Shown piece by piece: positions 16,410 to 25,442 of a stretch of 64,000 nucleotides of DNA; position 1 is the first letter of the stretch, and every line of letters starts with the position of its first letter. The translations under genes were made by a program, and so were the position numbers. Origin of the DNA: Streptomyces sp. ACA25 (lineage in GTDB: Bacteria; Actinomycetota; Actinomycetes; Streptomycetales; Streptomycetaceae); assembly GCF_028200735.1 (NCBI RefSeq), contig NZ_JAQKPV010000015.1, positions 87,407-151,406 of the forward strand, in the 5' to 3' direction. Under the pieces are notes generated by a model that was not told the DNA's origin, made no database searches, and was given only the letters and a program-made list of their open reading frames with translations.

Positions 16410-17357
16410 CTAACGGAAGCCGGCGCTCTCTGCGGGTCCGCCCGCCTCCCGGGCGGCCAGATAGCCCCAGGCATCGGGCTGCGAGCCGTCGGTGTCGGTG
16501 AAGCCGTACTCGCGGGCGAGGCCGCCGCTGGACAGGGAGGCCCCGTTCCAGCGGGCGACGTCCGGATCGCCGGCCAGGGCTACGAGCGCTCGGGCGACGA
16601 AGGCCGGTGACTCGGAGATGGCGAAGTCCGGGTCCTTCTCCGTGCCCGCGCGCCAGTTCTCCTCGGTGACCTCGAAGTGGGTGTCCAGCATCGCCTCGGA
16701 GCGCAGCCAGCCCGGGGTGAGGCAGACCGCCGTCGCGCCGTACTCCCGGAGCTCCTCCGCGAGTCCGCGGGCCATCCGGATCGGGGCGCTCTTCGCCAGG
16801 TCGTAGTACAGGGGCGGGCGGTAACGGGTGTTGTACTCCCGCGTACCGTCCGTCACCTCCACCAGCAGGCCGCCGGGGCGGCGGATGAGCAGCGGGAGCG
16901 CGTACCGGCTGGTGACGAGGTGGGTCTCCACACCCAGCCGCAGGACCCGGAGTCCGCGCTCCAGGTCGTGCTCCCACGCCTTGCTCTCCCACTGCACCAG
17001 GTGGTCCCCACCCCAGAGGTCGTTGACCAGGATGTCGAGCCGTCCCTGCTCCCGGTCGATCCGTGCGGTCAGCTCCGCCACCTGCTCCGGCACCAGGTGA
17101 TCGGTGGGCACCGCGATGCCCCGCCCGCCCCCGCCGTCCCGCCCGGCCGCGGTGACCAGCTCCGCGGTCCCCTCGATCGTCTCCGTCGCACGGCCCACCT
17201 CGCTGACCCGCTCCCGGGTGGTGCGGCCGGTCACGTACACCGTCGCCCCGGCCCGGCCGAGCTCCACGGCCATCGCCCGTCCGGCGCCCCGGGTCGCCCC
17301 CGCGACCAGGGCGGTCCTTCCCGCGAGCGGTCCGGCACTGCTGTTTCGCTGTTCCAT
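16410..17357 (-). CDS. SDR-family oxidoreductase (DHRS1-like)
   Basis: This 315-residue short-chain dehydrogenase has TALVAGATRGAGRAMAVEL for NAD(P) binding, LDILVNDLWGG as the NNAG-equivalent, and the active-site motif with Tyr and Lys in YYDLAKSAPIRMARGLAEEL. An ExEYGxTxxCLTPGWLRSE segment follows. The longer size and layout resemble the DHRS1-like subgroup. The ATG at 17357 is chosen because AGGAGAGG lies just upstream; an in-frame extension has no similarity. Substrate unknown. It is divergent from the DUF4240 gene with an operator-like palindrome between them. Confidence 0.87.
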   Translation of the reverse strand: MEQRNSSAGPLAGRTALVAGATRGAGRAMAVELGRAGATVYVTGRTTRERVSEVGRATETIEGTAELVTAAGRDGGGGRGIAVPTDHLVPEQVAELTARIDREQGRLDILVNDLWGGDHLVQWESKAWEHDLERGLRVLRLGVETHLVTSRYALPLLIRRPGGLLVEVTDGTREYNTRYRPPLYYDLAKSAPIRMARGLAEELREYGATAVCLTPGWLRSEAMLDTHFEVTEENWRAGTEKDPDFAISESPAFVARALVALAGDPDVARWNGASLSSGGLAREYGFTDTDGSQPDAWGYLAAREAGGPAESAGFR

Positions 17358-17422
17358 GTCTGCGTCCTCTCCTGCGGCAACGGCACGACAGTGGCAGCCA
17401 AACCCGACATCCTCTGTCCGGC

Positions 17423-17440
17423 TTTCCGACCGGACGGAAA
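17423..17440. promoter_or_regulatory. 18-bp near-perfect palindrome between divergent genes
   Basis: TTTCCGACCGGACGGAAA is a palindrome with a single mismatched pair. It lies 66 bp upstream of the SDR start codon and 67 bp upstream of the DUF4240 gene start. Position and symmetry suggest a repressor operator, but no regulator gene is adjacent. Confidence 0.35.
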
Positions 17441-17506
17441 TTCGGGCACCGTTCACCGCCGGTTCGGCGTGCGGGAGCGGGCCGCAGCGCCGATGCTGGA
17501 GGCGTG

Positions 17507-18040
17507 ATGCACGAGACGGAGTTCTGGGAGATCGTCGACGGCACCCGTGAGTCCGCCGACGGCGATCCGGACACGCACGCCGATCTGCTGGTCGAGCGGC
17601 TGGCCGAGCTCGATCCGGAGGCCGTCACGGTCTTCGCTCAGCATTTCGAATCGCGGTTCGTCCGCGCCTACCGCTGGGACGTCTGGGGTGCGGCCTGGGT
17701 CCTGCTCGACGGGGCCAGCGACGACAGCTTCGACAATTTCCGCTGCTGGCTGATCTCGCAGGGCCGCCGGGTCTTCGAGGGCACCCTGCACGACCCGGAC
17801 TCGCTCGCGGAGCTGCTGGCGGACGGCTTCGACCCGGACACCGACGGTGAGGCGGAAGGGGTCGGCTTCGCGGCCTTCGACGCCTACGAACAGCTCACCG
17901 GAAACGAGCTGCCCGATCTGGAGCTCCCGGAGCCGCCCTCCGAGCCCATGGGCAGCCCGATGGACTTCGAGGACGACAAGGAGCTGGCCACCGCCTTCCC
18001 GCGGCTCTGGGCCCGCTTCCGGGAACCGGCGCAGCGTTAA
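17507..18040 (+). CDS. DUF4240 domain protein
   Basis: A 177-residue acidic soluble protein. The N-terminus, HETEFWEIVDGTRESADGD, and the DDSFDNFRCWLISQGRRVFEGTL segment are characteristic of DUF4240, a family with no known activity that I know of. A GGAGG lies just upstream. A GTG directly before the ATG (17504) could also serve as start, adding one residue. No membrane or secretion signals. Neighbours give no clear functional link. Confidence 0.82.
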   Translation: MHETEFWEIVDGTRESADGDPDTHADLLVERLAELDPEAVTVFAQHFESRFVRAYRWDVWGAAWVLLDGASDDSFDNFRCWLISQGRRVFEGTLHDPDSLAELLADGFDPDTDGEAEGVGFAAFDAYEQLTGNELPDLELPEPPSEPMGSPMDFEDDKELATAFPRLWARFREPAQR

Positions 18041-18097
18041 CCACTCCCCGCCCGGTCGTTGCTGGCCTCCCCCGCGATCATCGATCAGGATGGCCTC

Positions 18098-19024
18098 ATG
18101 CCCACCCCCTCACGTATCGCCGTCACCGGATCCACCGGACTCATCGGCTCCTCCCTGGTGACCTCTCTGCGTGCCGACGGCCACGAGGTCGTGCGGCTGG
18201 TCCGCCGCCCGGCGCGGGAGAGCGACGAAGCCCAGTGGGATCCGCGCGGGAAGGACACCGGCGTGACCGCGGCCGCCCTCGCCGGCTGCGACGCCGTCGT
18301 CCACCTGGCCGGCGCGGGAGTCGCCGACAAGCGCTGGACCGAGAGCTACAAGCGGGAGATCAGGGACAGCCGGGTGCTGGGCACCGCCGCTGTCGCCCGG
18401 GCCATCGCCGACCAGGACACCCCGCCCGCCACGTTCCTGTGCGGCAGCGCGATCGGCTTCTACGGAGACACCGGGGACCGGGCGGTGGACGAGGACGCCC
18501 CCGCCGGGGAGGGCTTCCTCGCCGAGGTCTGCCTGGAGTGGGAGGACGCCGCCGCACCCGCTGTCCGGGCGGGGGTCCGCACCGTCCTCGCCCGGACCGG
18601 CCTGGTGGTGGCCGCCTCCGGTGGCGCCTGGGGCAGGCTGTTCCCGCTGTTCAAGGCGGGTCTCGGCGGCCGGATCGGCAACGGCAGGCAGTACTGGAGC
18701 CACATCGCGCTCGCCGACCACATCGCCGCGCTGCGCTTCCTGCTGGAGCAGGACGGGGAGGACGCGCTGTCCGGGCCCGTCAACCTGACCGCACCGGAGC
18801 CGGTCACCAACCGGGAGGTGACCCGCGTCATGGGAAAGGTCCTGCGCCGGCCGACGCTCTTCCCCGCTCCGGCGCCGGCTCTGCAGCTCTTTCTGGGCCA
18901 GTTCGCCGAGGATGTCCTGAGCAGCCAGCGGGTGGTGCCGCGGCGCCTGATGGAGGCCGGGTTCCCCTTCACCCACCCCGGGATCGAGGACGCGGTGCGC
19001 GCGGCGCTGGAGGACTCCGCCTGA
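18098..19024 (+). CDS. TIGR01777-family epimerase-like protein
   Basis: The 308-residue protein has a Rossmann start (RIAVTGSTGLIGSSLVTSL), a region DAVVHLAGAGVADKRW, SAIGFYGDTGDRAVDE with the SDR-type Tyr, and a C-terminal part LGQFAEDVLSSQRVVPRRLMEAGF that is typical of the TIGR01777/YfcH family of NAD(P)-binding sugar-epimerase-like proteins. The actual substrate of the family is not established. The ATG at 18098 is used because the upstream extension is out of family. Confidence 0.88.
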   Translation: MPTPSRIAVTGSTGLIGSSLVTSLRADGHEVVRLVRRPARESDEAQWDPRGKDTGVTAAALAGCDAVVHLAGAGVADKRWTESYKREIRDSRVLGTAAVARAIADQDTPPATFLCGSAIGFYGDTGDRAVDEDAPAGEGFLAEVCLEWEDAAAPAVRAGVRTVLARTGLVVAASGGAWGRLFPLFKAGLGGRIGNGRQYWSHIALADHIAALRFLLEQDGEDALSGPVNLTAPEPVTNREVTRVMGKVLRRPTLFPAPAPALQLFLGQFAEDVLSSQRVVPRRLMEAGFPFTHPGIEDAVRAALEDSA

Positions 19025-19309
19025 CCTGGCACGACCCGGAATTCTCGCGCCCGGTAGTTGAGCGGTACCTCTCCGTGCGCCCGGCGTGCATCGGCTCCTG
19101 TTCCGTGCGCTCTGGCGCGGGGCGAGCATCCGTCTAGGGTCATGTGCGGCTCGGGGATAGTCCGGGCCGCCAGTGGGCATCAGGCCGACAGGCGCCCGCG
19201 CGATACCGGGCGCCGCACGCCGTCGGGCCGGCTCGGACCTGATGAGTGCCCGGGCCGTCACTGTCCCGGTCCGGCCCCCGGAGGCGCCGACCATCGCACG
19301 GGAGGGCAC

Positions 19310-20623
19310 GTGCTCAGCAGCAGTCGCACGCACCGCACGGACACGGACAGCGACGTCATCGTGGTCGGAGCCGGGACGGCCGGTCTGGCCGCCGCCCACC
19401 ACCTCACCGCCGCAGGACTCACCGTCACCGTTCTGGAAGCCGCCGACCGGGTCGGGGGCCGGATGGCCACCGACCGGCAGGCCGGCTACCGGCTCGACCG
19501 GGGCAGCTGGATGCCCGCCCCGGACTTCCCGGAGTTGTCCCGGCTGCCCGCCCCGCTGCCGTTGTGCTCCCTGACCGGCGGGGTCCTGCTGCACGGCCCG
19601 GACCGCGTCCACCGGGTCTGCGGCCATCCCGGACACGGCAGCCGGACGGGCCGCAGCCGCTCGCTGACCGGGGCCTTCGACCAGACGTGGCTGCGTGCCG
19701 ACCTGCGCCGGTTCGGCAGCCTCCCGGACGAACGGCTCCGGGCCCGCCCCGAGATGCCCGCGGGCGGCGCCCTCGCCGCCCGGGCCATCCCCGCGCGGCT
19801 CGCCGAGGGCGCGCTGCGACCGCTGCTGACAGCGCTGCTCGCCGACCCCGGCCTGACCGCCTCCTGCCGGCTGAGCGACCTGCGGCTGCGCGCCTTCGCC
19901 CGGTCCGGGCTCAGCCTGCCCGCCGGCGGCTCGGCGACGCTGCCGGAGCTGCTGGCGACCGCGCTCCCGCAGGGCACGGTGCGCACCGGAGTGCGGGCGG
20001 TCTCGGTGGCCACGAACGCCGTGCGGACGGCCGAGCACGGCGTCGTCCGCGGCCGGGCCACGGTGCTCGCCACCGGCGCCCCGGAGGCCGCCCGGCTGAT
20101 ACCGGGCCTGCGGGTGCCCGCCTTCCACCCGGTGACCGTGCTGCACCACAGCGCCCCGGCTGCCCTCCCGGCCGAGCCGGCGCTGATCGTGGACACCGGC
20201 CGGCGCGGCCCGGTCACGCACACCCTGGCCGCGTCGGCGGTCGACCCCTCCCGGGCCCCGGCAGGAAGGACGCTGATCACCTCGGTCGTCCTCGGGACGG
20301 AGGCCGGGCAGGCGCCGGAGGTCCTGGACGCGGCCAGCCGCGCCCAGCTGAGCGCCCTGTACGGGGCTTCCGCCCACGGCTGGACGCTGCTCGCCGCACA
20401 CCACGACGCCGAGGCGGTGCCCGCGGTGCCGCCGCCGTACGCCCCCGAGCGGCGGGTACGCCTGCTCGCAGGGCTCTACGTCTGCGGCGACCACCGGTCC
20501 GCGCCGGGGGTCGCCGGTGAGCTGTCCTCCGCGCGGCGGGCCGCCACCGCCCTGCTCAGCGACGCCGGGCTGCGGGAGGCCGCCGCCGACCGGGAAGCCG
20601 CCGGACTGCACCCGGCTGCCTGA
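19310..20623 (+). CDS. FAD-dependent oxidoreductase (amine-oxidase/PPOX-like)
   Basis: This 437-residue flavoprotein has a dinucleotide-binding motif DVIVVGAGTAGLAAAHHLTAAG, the adjacent GG-doublet VLEAADRVGGRMATDR, and the C-terminal FAD segment LYVCGDHRSAPGVAGELSSARRAA. These place it in the amine oxidase / protoporphyrinogen oxidase / phytoene desaturase superfamily. Substrate not determinable. A GGAGGG lies four bases upstream of the GTG start at 19310. It is convergent with a large regulator gene; the 285-bp gap upstream shows nothing I can support. Confidence 0.85.
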   Translation: MLSSSRTHRTDTDSDVIVVGAGTAGLAAAHHLTAAGLTVTVLEAADRVGGRMATDRQAGYRLDRGSWMPAPDFPELSRLPAPLPLCSLTGGVLLHGPDRVHRVCGHPGHGSRTGRSRSLTGAFDQTWLRADLRRFGSLPDERLRARPEMPAGGALAARAIPARLAEGALRPLLTALLADPGLTASCRLSDLRLRAFARSGLSLPAGGSATLPELLATALPQGTVRTGVRAVSVATNAVRTAEHGVVRGRATVLATGAPEAARLIPGLRVPAFHPVTVLHHSAPAALPAEPALIVDTGRRGPVTHTLAASAVDPSRAPAGRTLITSVVLGTEAGQAPEVLDAASRAQLSALYGASAHGWTLLAAHHDAEAVPAVPPPYAPERRVRLLAGLYVCGDHRSAPGVAGELSSARRAATALLSDAGLREAAADREAAGLHPAA

Positions 20624-20628
20624 GCTCC

Positions 20629-20663
20629 ACGGCCCCCGCCGACGGGCACCCGACGGGGGCCGT
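20629..20663. terminator. Bidirectional hairpin between convergent genes
   Basis: Arms 20629-20641 (ACGGCCCCCGCCG) and 20651-20663 (CGACGGGGGCCGT) pair with one mismatch. They sit in the 42-bp gap between the FAD oxidoreductase stop and the regulator stop. Confidence 0.6.
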
Positions 20664-20665
20664 CG

Positions 20666-22213
20666 TCACCGGCGCAGCGCCGCCACTCGCTCCTGGTATG
20701 CCCGGACGGCACAGGTCTCCTGGTGCGGCTCGAGCCGGCGCTCGAAGTCCTGCACATACTCGTGCGCCCGCACGGACCGCATGCCTGCCGCCTGCTGGGC
20801 CGCCTCGGCTGCCAGCTCGCAGGCCTGCTCGAGCTCCCCCAGGCCGAGCCGGGCGGTGGCCAGCACCACCCGGCAGAACAGGCGGCTGCGGGCATGGCCG
20901 GTGCCGCGCAGCTGCAGGGAACGCTCCGCGTGCCGGGCGGCGGCCCGGTACTGCCGCAGATCCCGGTGACAGTGCCCGAACTCGTCCGCCAGCTGGGCCT
21001 CGTCGAAAAACCGGGCCCATGGCGGCACCTCCTCGCCGGGGCGCGCGGACTCCAGGGCGCGCTCCGCGCGGGCCAGCGCCGTCGTGCAGGCCCGGACCTC
21101 GCCCAGCAGCCCATGGCCACGCGCCTCCACCGCGTGCAGCAGGGCCTGCACCGCGGGCGCCGCCGAGCTGCTCATGCCCTGCTGGGCCACCCGGGCGAGC
21201 TGCACCGCCTCCCTGCCGTGCCCCAGGTAGACGGCCTGCCTGCTCATCGAGACCAGCACGTAGCTGCCGTAGCTGCGGTCTCCGGCGGCCTGGGAGAGCC
21301 GCAGCGCCTGCACGAAGTAGCGCTGGGCCAGCCCATGGGCGGCGATGTCGTAGGACGTCCAGCCGGCCAGCCGGGTCAGGTCCGCGGCGGCGGAGAACAG
21401 CCGGCGCCCGGTCTGCTCGCCGTAGGAGCCGCGCAGCATGGGCTCCAGTTCGTGCTCGAGGTAGCGGATCAACGCCTGCCGGGCGTGGCCGCCCCCGTAG
21501 GTCTGGTCGAGGCCCCGGAACAGGTCGGCCACCGAGCGCAGCGCCGCGATGTCCCCCGAGGTGACCCGCAGGCCCGGCCCCCGCTCCGCCCGGCAGGCGC
21601 CCGGTGGGGCAGCCGCCGCCCGGGGGGCCGGGCGGGGCAGGGCCCCGGGGACGCGTTTCTGCTCGGGGATGACGCTTCCCTGCTCGGGCCGGCCGGGTCC
21701 GCCGGGGCCGGGCGGCGCGGGCGGCTCACCGCGGGCCACCCGCTCGTCGGGGCGCCCGATGAGCCAGTCCCGGCTGGGCACCACCAGACCGGCCGGGCTG
21801 AACGCGATCCGGCGCAGCTCCGCGTAGCTGCCGGAGTCCTTGCGCCACAGGCCGGACACGATGTCCACCGCCTCGGCCGGCGTGGAGGCGAACTCCAGCC
21901 CGGCGTAGACCGGGGCACAGGCCTCCAGGCCGAGGTCCTGGGCGGTCAGTCTGCGGCCGAGCCTGCGGGTGAAGACCTCGGCGATCAGGGCGGGGGTGGT
22001 GCCGCGCGGCCGCTGACCGCGCAGCCAGCGGGTCACCGATGTCTTGTCGTAGCGGAGGTCGAGACCGTGCTCCTGTCCCAGCTGGTCGACCCGCCTCGCG
22101 AGGCCGGCATGGGAAAAGCCCGCCTCGGCGATGAGGGCGGCGAGCTGGCGGTTCGGGATGCGTTGCTCTGCGGACTGCTGGGAGGGCACTCCTCCTGGTC
22201 GTTCCGTGGACAT
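20666..22213 (-). CDS. NsdA-like regulator (N-terminal HTH, TPR-rich C-terminus)
   Basis: The 515-residue protein starts with a cro/C1-like region (about residues 23-95: NRQLAALIAEAGFSHAGLARRVDQLG ... KTSVTRWLRGQRP). A Pro-rich linker (about 165-210) and a helical TPR-like region (LEHELEPMLRGSYGEQ, SQAAGDRSYGSYVLVSMSRQAVYLG and repeats to the end) follow. This layout matches the Streptomyces family that includes NsdA, which affects sporulation and antibiotic production in S. coelicolor. There are several paralogs per genome, so the specific role is unknown. Divergent from lipB over 246 bp. Confidence 0.85.
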   Translation of the reverse strand: MSTERPGGVPSQQSAEQRIPNRQLAALIAEAGFSHAGLARRVDQLGQEHGLDLRYDKTSVTRWLRGQRPRGTTPALIAEVFTRRLGRRLTAQDLGLEACAPVYAGLEFASTPAEAVDIVSGLWRKDSGSYAELRRIAFSPAGLVVPSRDWLIGRPDERVARGEPPAPPGPGGPGRPEQGSVIPEQKRVPGALPRPAPRAAAAPPGACRAERGPGLRVTSGDIAALRSVADLFRGLDQTYGGGHARQALIRYLEHELEPMLRGSYGEQTGRRLFSAAADLTRLAGWTSYDIAAHGLAQRYFVQALRLSQAAGDRSYGSYVLVSMSRQAVYLGHGREAVQLARVAQQGMSSSAAPAVQALLHAVEARGHGLLGEVRACTTALARAERALESARPGEEVPPWARFFDEAQLADEFGHCHRDLRQYRAAARHAERSLQLRGTGHARSRLFCRVVLATARLGLGELEQACELAAEAAQQAAGMRSVRAHEYVQDFERRLEPHQETCAVRAYQERVAALRR

Positions 22214-22459
22214 CAGCTATGCGGTCTCCTGCCATACGGCTGTGCGGCACCAGGGCTCCCGGCGGGAACGGCGTGAATGTAACGGCCCTGGTACGCGGGA
22301 CTTGCCGCGTCCGCACAGGATTCATCCGTACGTGTGAGGTCGGAGGCCCCTGGGAACCGAAGCGGGCCCGGCCGTACAGTGGGTCCCGAGATGCCCTCCT
22401 GCGGCGAGTTACGGCGATGTACCGGCGCAGTGGCGAGCGGATGAAACGAAGGAGCCGCA

Positions 22460-23251
22460 GTGACTGAGCTGCGCGTTGTTCACCTGGGCTTCGGTGCCGA
22501 GGCTGTCGATTACCAGGCCGCCTGGCAGGAGCAGCGGCGGGTGCACACCGCCCGCTTCGCCGAGGAGATCCCGGACACCTGTCTGCTGCTGGAACACCAG
22601 CCGGTCTACACGGCCGGACGGCGGACCCTGGACAGCGAACGTCCGCTGGACGGCACTCCGGTGATCGACGTCGACCGGGGCGGGAAAATCACCTGGCACG
22701 GGCCGGGGCAGCTGGTCGGATACCCGATCCTGCGTCTGGCCCCGCCGGTGGACGTCGTCGCCCACGTGCGGCGGCTGGAGGACGTGCTGATCCGTACCTG
22801 CGAGGACTTCGGGCTGGAGGTCACCCGGGTGGAGGGCCGCAGCGGGGTCTGGGTGCTGGGCGACGCGGTGGCCGGTGTTCCCGGGGCCGAGGGGCTCGGC
22901 GGGCTGGCGCTCGACTTCGACCCGCGGCTCAATGACGAGGAGTTCGACGCCCGGCTCTGCGGCCCGGAGTACGCGCCGTCGAACGCGGGACAGCGGGGCG
23001 AGGACCGCAAGCTGGCGGCGATCGGCATCCGGGTGGCCAGGGGCGTGACCATGCACGGCTTCGCGCTGAACTGTGACCCCGACAACACCTCGTTCGACCG
23101 GATCGTGCCCTGCGGCATCCGGGACGCCGGCATCACCTCCCTCAGCCAGGAGCTGGGGCGGCGGGTCACCGTCTCCGAGGTGCTGCCCGTGCTGGAGCGG
23201 CACCTGCACGCGGTGCTGGACGCCGAGGTCCCGGTCCCCCGGCCCGTCTGA
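22460..23251 (+). CDS. lipB: Octanoyltransferase
   Basis: The 263-residue enzyme transfers octanoyl from acyl-carrier protein to lipoyl domains. Family landmarks: LLEHQPVYTAGRRT, IDVDRGGKITWHGPGQLVGYPIL (catalytic Lys is further on), LAAIGIRVARGVTMHGFALN with the conserved Lys just before it (EDRKLAAIG), and the Cys of the active-site dyad in FDRIVPCGIRDAGITSL. AAGGAG precedes the GTG start. lipA follows by 62 bp. Products lipoylate the E2 encoded at 9.6 kb and the glycine cleavage H protein. Confidence 0.95.
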   Translation: MTELRVVHLGFGAEAVDYQAAWQEQRRVHTARFAEEIPDTCLLLEHQPVYTAGRRTLDSERPLDGTPVIDVDRGGKITWHGPGQLVGYPILRLAPPVDVVAHVRRLEDVLIRTCEDFGLEVTRVEGRSGVWVLGDAVAGVPGAEGLGGLALDFDPRLNDEEFDARLCGPEYAPSNAGQRGEDRKLAAIGIRVARGVTMHGFALNCDPDNTSFDRIVPCGIRDAGITSLSQELGRRVTVSEVLPVLERHLHAVLDAEVPVPRPV

Positions 23252-23313
23252 CACCACAAGCACAGGCGTACCCTGGTGAACACCGAAGAATCGAAGTCGT
23301 AGGGAGCCCGGAA

Positions 23314-24255
23314 GTGTCCGCTGTCGCACCCGACGGTCGTAAGATGCTCCGCCTCGAGGTCAGGAACAGCCAGACCCCGATCGAGCGTAAGCCCGCGTGG
23401 ATCAAGACCCGGGCAAAGATGGGCCCGGAGTACAACGCCCTGCAGAGCCTGGTGAAGCGGGAGGGTCTGCACACCGTCTGCCAGGAGGCGGGCTGTCCCA
23501 ACATCTTCGAATGCTGGGAGGACCGCGAGGCCACCTTCCTCATCGGGGGTGAGCAGTGCACCCGGCGCTGCGACTTCTGCCAGATCGACACCGGCAAACC
23601 CGCCGAGCTGGACCGCGACGAGCCGCGCCGGGTCGCGGAGTCCGTGCAGCAGATGGAGCTGCGGTACGCCACGATCACCGGGGTGGCCCGGGACGACCTG
23701 GACGACGGCGGAGCGTGGCTGTACGCCGAGACGGTCCGGCAGATCCACGGCCTGATGCCGGACACCGGTGTGGAACTGCTCATCCCGGACTTCAACGCCG
23801 TGCCGGAGCAGCTGGCCGAGGTGTTCTCCTCCCGGCCCGAGGTGCTCGCGCACAATGTCGAGACGGTGCCGCGGATCTTCAAGCGGATCCGGCCGGCCTT
23901 CCGCTACGAGCGGTCGCTGGAGGTGCTCACCCGGGCGCGCGAGGACGGCCTGGTGACCAAGTCCAACCTGATTCTGGGTCTCGGCGAGACCCGGGAGGAG
24001 GTCAGCCAGGCGCTGCGGGACCTGCACGCCGCGGGATGTGAGCTGATCACCATCACCCAGTACCTGCGCCCGACACCGCGGCACCACCCGGTCGAGCGCT
24101 GGGTGAAACCGGAGGAGTTCGTGGAGCTCCAGCAGGAGGCCGAGGAGATCGGCTACGCCGGAGTCATGTCGGGTCCGCTGGTGCGGTCCTCCTACCGGGC
24201 CGGCCGGCTGTACCAGCAGGCTGTCGAGCGGCGCGCGGCCACACCGGCCGCCTGA
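23314..24255 (+). CDS. lipA: Lipoyl synthase (radical SAM)
   Basis: The 313-residue radical SAM enzyme inserts two sulfurs into octanoyl-lysine. Both clusters are visible: the auxiliary-cluster CX4CX5C motif in VCQEAGCPNIFECW and the radical SAM CX3CX2C in CTRRCDFCQIDTG. The C-terminal serine ligand region is GPLVRSSYRAG. GTG start with AGGGAG upstream. A very strong palindrome follows the gene. Confidence 0.96.
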   Translation: MSAVAPDGRKMLRLEVRNSQTPIERKPAWIKTRAKMGPEYNALQSLVKREGLHTVCQEAGCPNIFECWEDREATFLIGGEQCTRRCDFCQIDTGKPAELDRDEPRRVAESVQQMELRYATITGVARDDLDDGGAWLYAETVRQIHGLMPDTGVELLIPDFNAVPEQLAEVFSSRPEVLAHNVETVPRIFKRIRPAFRYERSLEVLTRAREDGLVTKSNLILGLGETREEVSQALRDLHAAGCELITITQYLRPTPRHHPVERWVKPEEFVELQQEAEEIGYAGVMSGPLVRSSYRAGRLYQQAVERRAATPAA

Positions 24256-24269
24256 CCGTCCGGGTGTGC

Positions 24270-24321
24270 ACCTCCGGAACCTTCCCGGCCGCCCAGGTGC
24301 GGCCGGGAAGGTTCCGGAGGT
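24270..24321 (+). terminator. 23-bp perfect hairpin after lipA
   Basis: The arms 24270-24292 and 24299-24321 are perfectly complementary over 23 bp with a 6-nt loop (CCAGGT). The hairpin begins 15 bp after the lipA stop codon. No T-tract follows. It is the longest uninterrupted stem I found in the window. Confidence 0.8.
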
Positions 24322-24557
24322 ACGCGTAACGATGGGGGAACGGATTTCCGCTGCCGCGGACCCCCGGTCGTCTCCCGGGCGGGTCCGGAAAGCGACCGTC
24401 GGTGACGGGATGCGGCGGATTACGGCTGCGGCGAGGCGGGACCGGGCCGACTGCTGACCCGCCGTGCCGCCCTGCGGCCCGGCCCCGCAGCAGCCGGGGC
24501 CCACCGGCCGCCGACCCGCAGGACTTCCCGGCGTCATTCACCCGTAAACTTGCCCGC

Positions 24558-25268
24558 ATGGCGAGGAAGAAAAAGGCTGACTCCGACAACCCGGGGCGAC
24601 TCAAGCAGATCGCGCTGACGTACAAGATGACCAGGCGGGCCGACCGGTGGATCGGGTGGGTTCTCGCCGGCATCGGTCTCGGCACCTTCGGTGCCGTGCT
24701 CGGCATCGGATTCCTGCTGGGCCATCCGATCTACGTCGGGTTCCTGGGGTTCATGATCGCGCTGCTCGCCGTCGCGATCATCTTCGGCCGCCGGGCCGAG
24801 CGGGCCGCGTTCAGCCAGATGGAGGGGCAGCCGGGAGCGGCCGCCGCTGTTCTGGAGAACATCAAGCGCGGCTTCGTCTTCACTCCGGCCGTGGCCATCA
24901 ACCGCCAGCAGGACGTGGTGCACCGGGCCGTCGGCAAGTGCGGCATCGTCCTGGTGGGCGAGGGCAACCCGAACCGGCTGCGGACCCTGCTCGGCGCGGA
25001 GAAGCGCCGGATGGCCCGGGTGGTCTCCGATGTGCCGGTCTACGACATCATCGTCGGTAAGGACGAGGGCCAGGTGGAGCTCAAGAAGCTGCGCTCCAAG
25101 GTCATGAAGCTGCCCCGGGTGCTTCAGGGCGGCCGGGTGACGGAGGTCAACGACCGACTGCGCGCCATGGGCGATTTGATGGGGAACATGCCCCTGCCCA
25201 AGGGGCCCATGCCGAAGGGCATGAAAATGCCGAAGAGCCAGATGCCGAAGGGCCAGCGGGGCCGCTGA
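24558..25268 (+). CDS. DUF4191 membrane protein
   Basis: A 236-residue protein with a basic N-terminus (MARKKKADSDNPGRLKQ), two adjacent membrane helices (WVLAGIGLGTFGAVLGIGFLL and PIYVGFLGFMIALLAVAIIFG), and a soluble C-terminal domain (GKCGIVLVGEGNPNRLRTLL). It ends in a Met-Pro-Lys repeat tail (MPKGMKMPKSQMPKGQ). This is the actinobacterial DUF4191 family, function unknown to me. It sits between lipA and glnA, as I remember from other Streptomyces. Confidence 0.88.
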   Translation: MARKKKADSDNPGRLKQIALTYKMTRRADRWIGWVLAGIGLGTFGAVLGIGFLLGHPIYVGFLGFMIALLAVAIIFGRRAERAAFSQMEGQPGAAAAVLENIKRGFVFTPAVAINRQQDVVHRAVGKCGIVLVGEGNPNRLRTLLGAEKRRMARVVSDVPVYDIIVGKDEGQVELKKLRSKVMKLPRVLQGGRVTEVNDRLRAMGDLMGNMPLPKGPMPKGMKMPKSQMPKGQRGR

Positions 25269-25290
25269 GGCCACCGCCGCCCCGGTTCCG

Positions 25291-25326
25291 GGCACCGTCC
25301 CCCGCAGTCCGCCGGGGGGCGGTGCC
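25291..25326. terminator. Hairpin terminator after the DUF4191 gene
   Basis: Arms 25291-25304 and 25313-25326 pair over 14 positions with one wobble around an 8-nt loop. It lies between the DUF4191 stop and the convergent RDD gene. Confidence 0.65.
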
Positions 25327-25442
25327 TGTTCCGTTTCCGGCTCCCTGACGCCGCGCCGGACCCTGAGGCCGTGCCGGTGCCCGCTCCTCCCCCGAGCGGG
25401 GCGCGGCGGAGTTCGGTGACGGCTCAGCGGGTGCGGCGGGCC

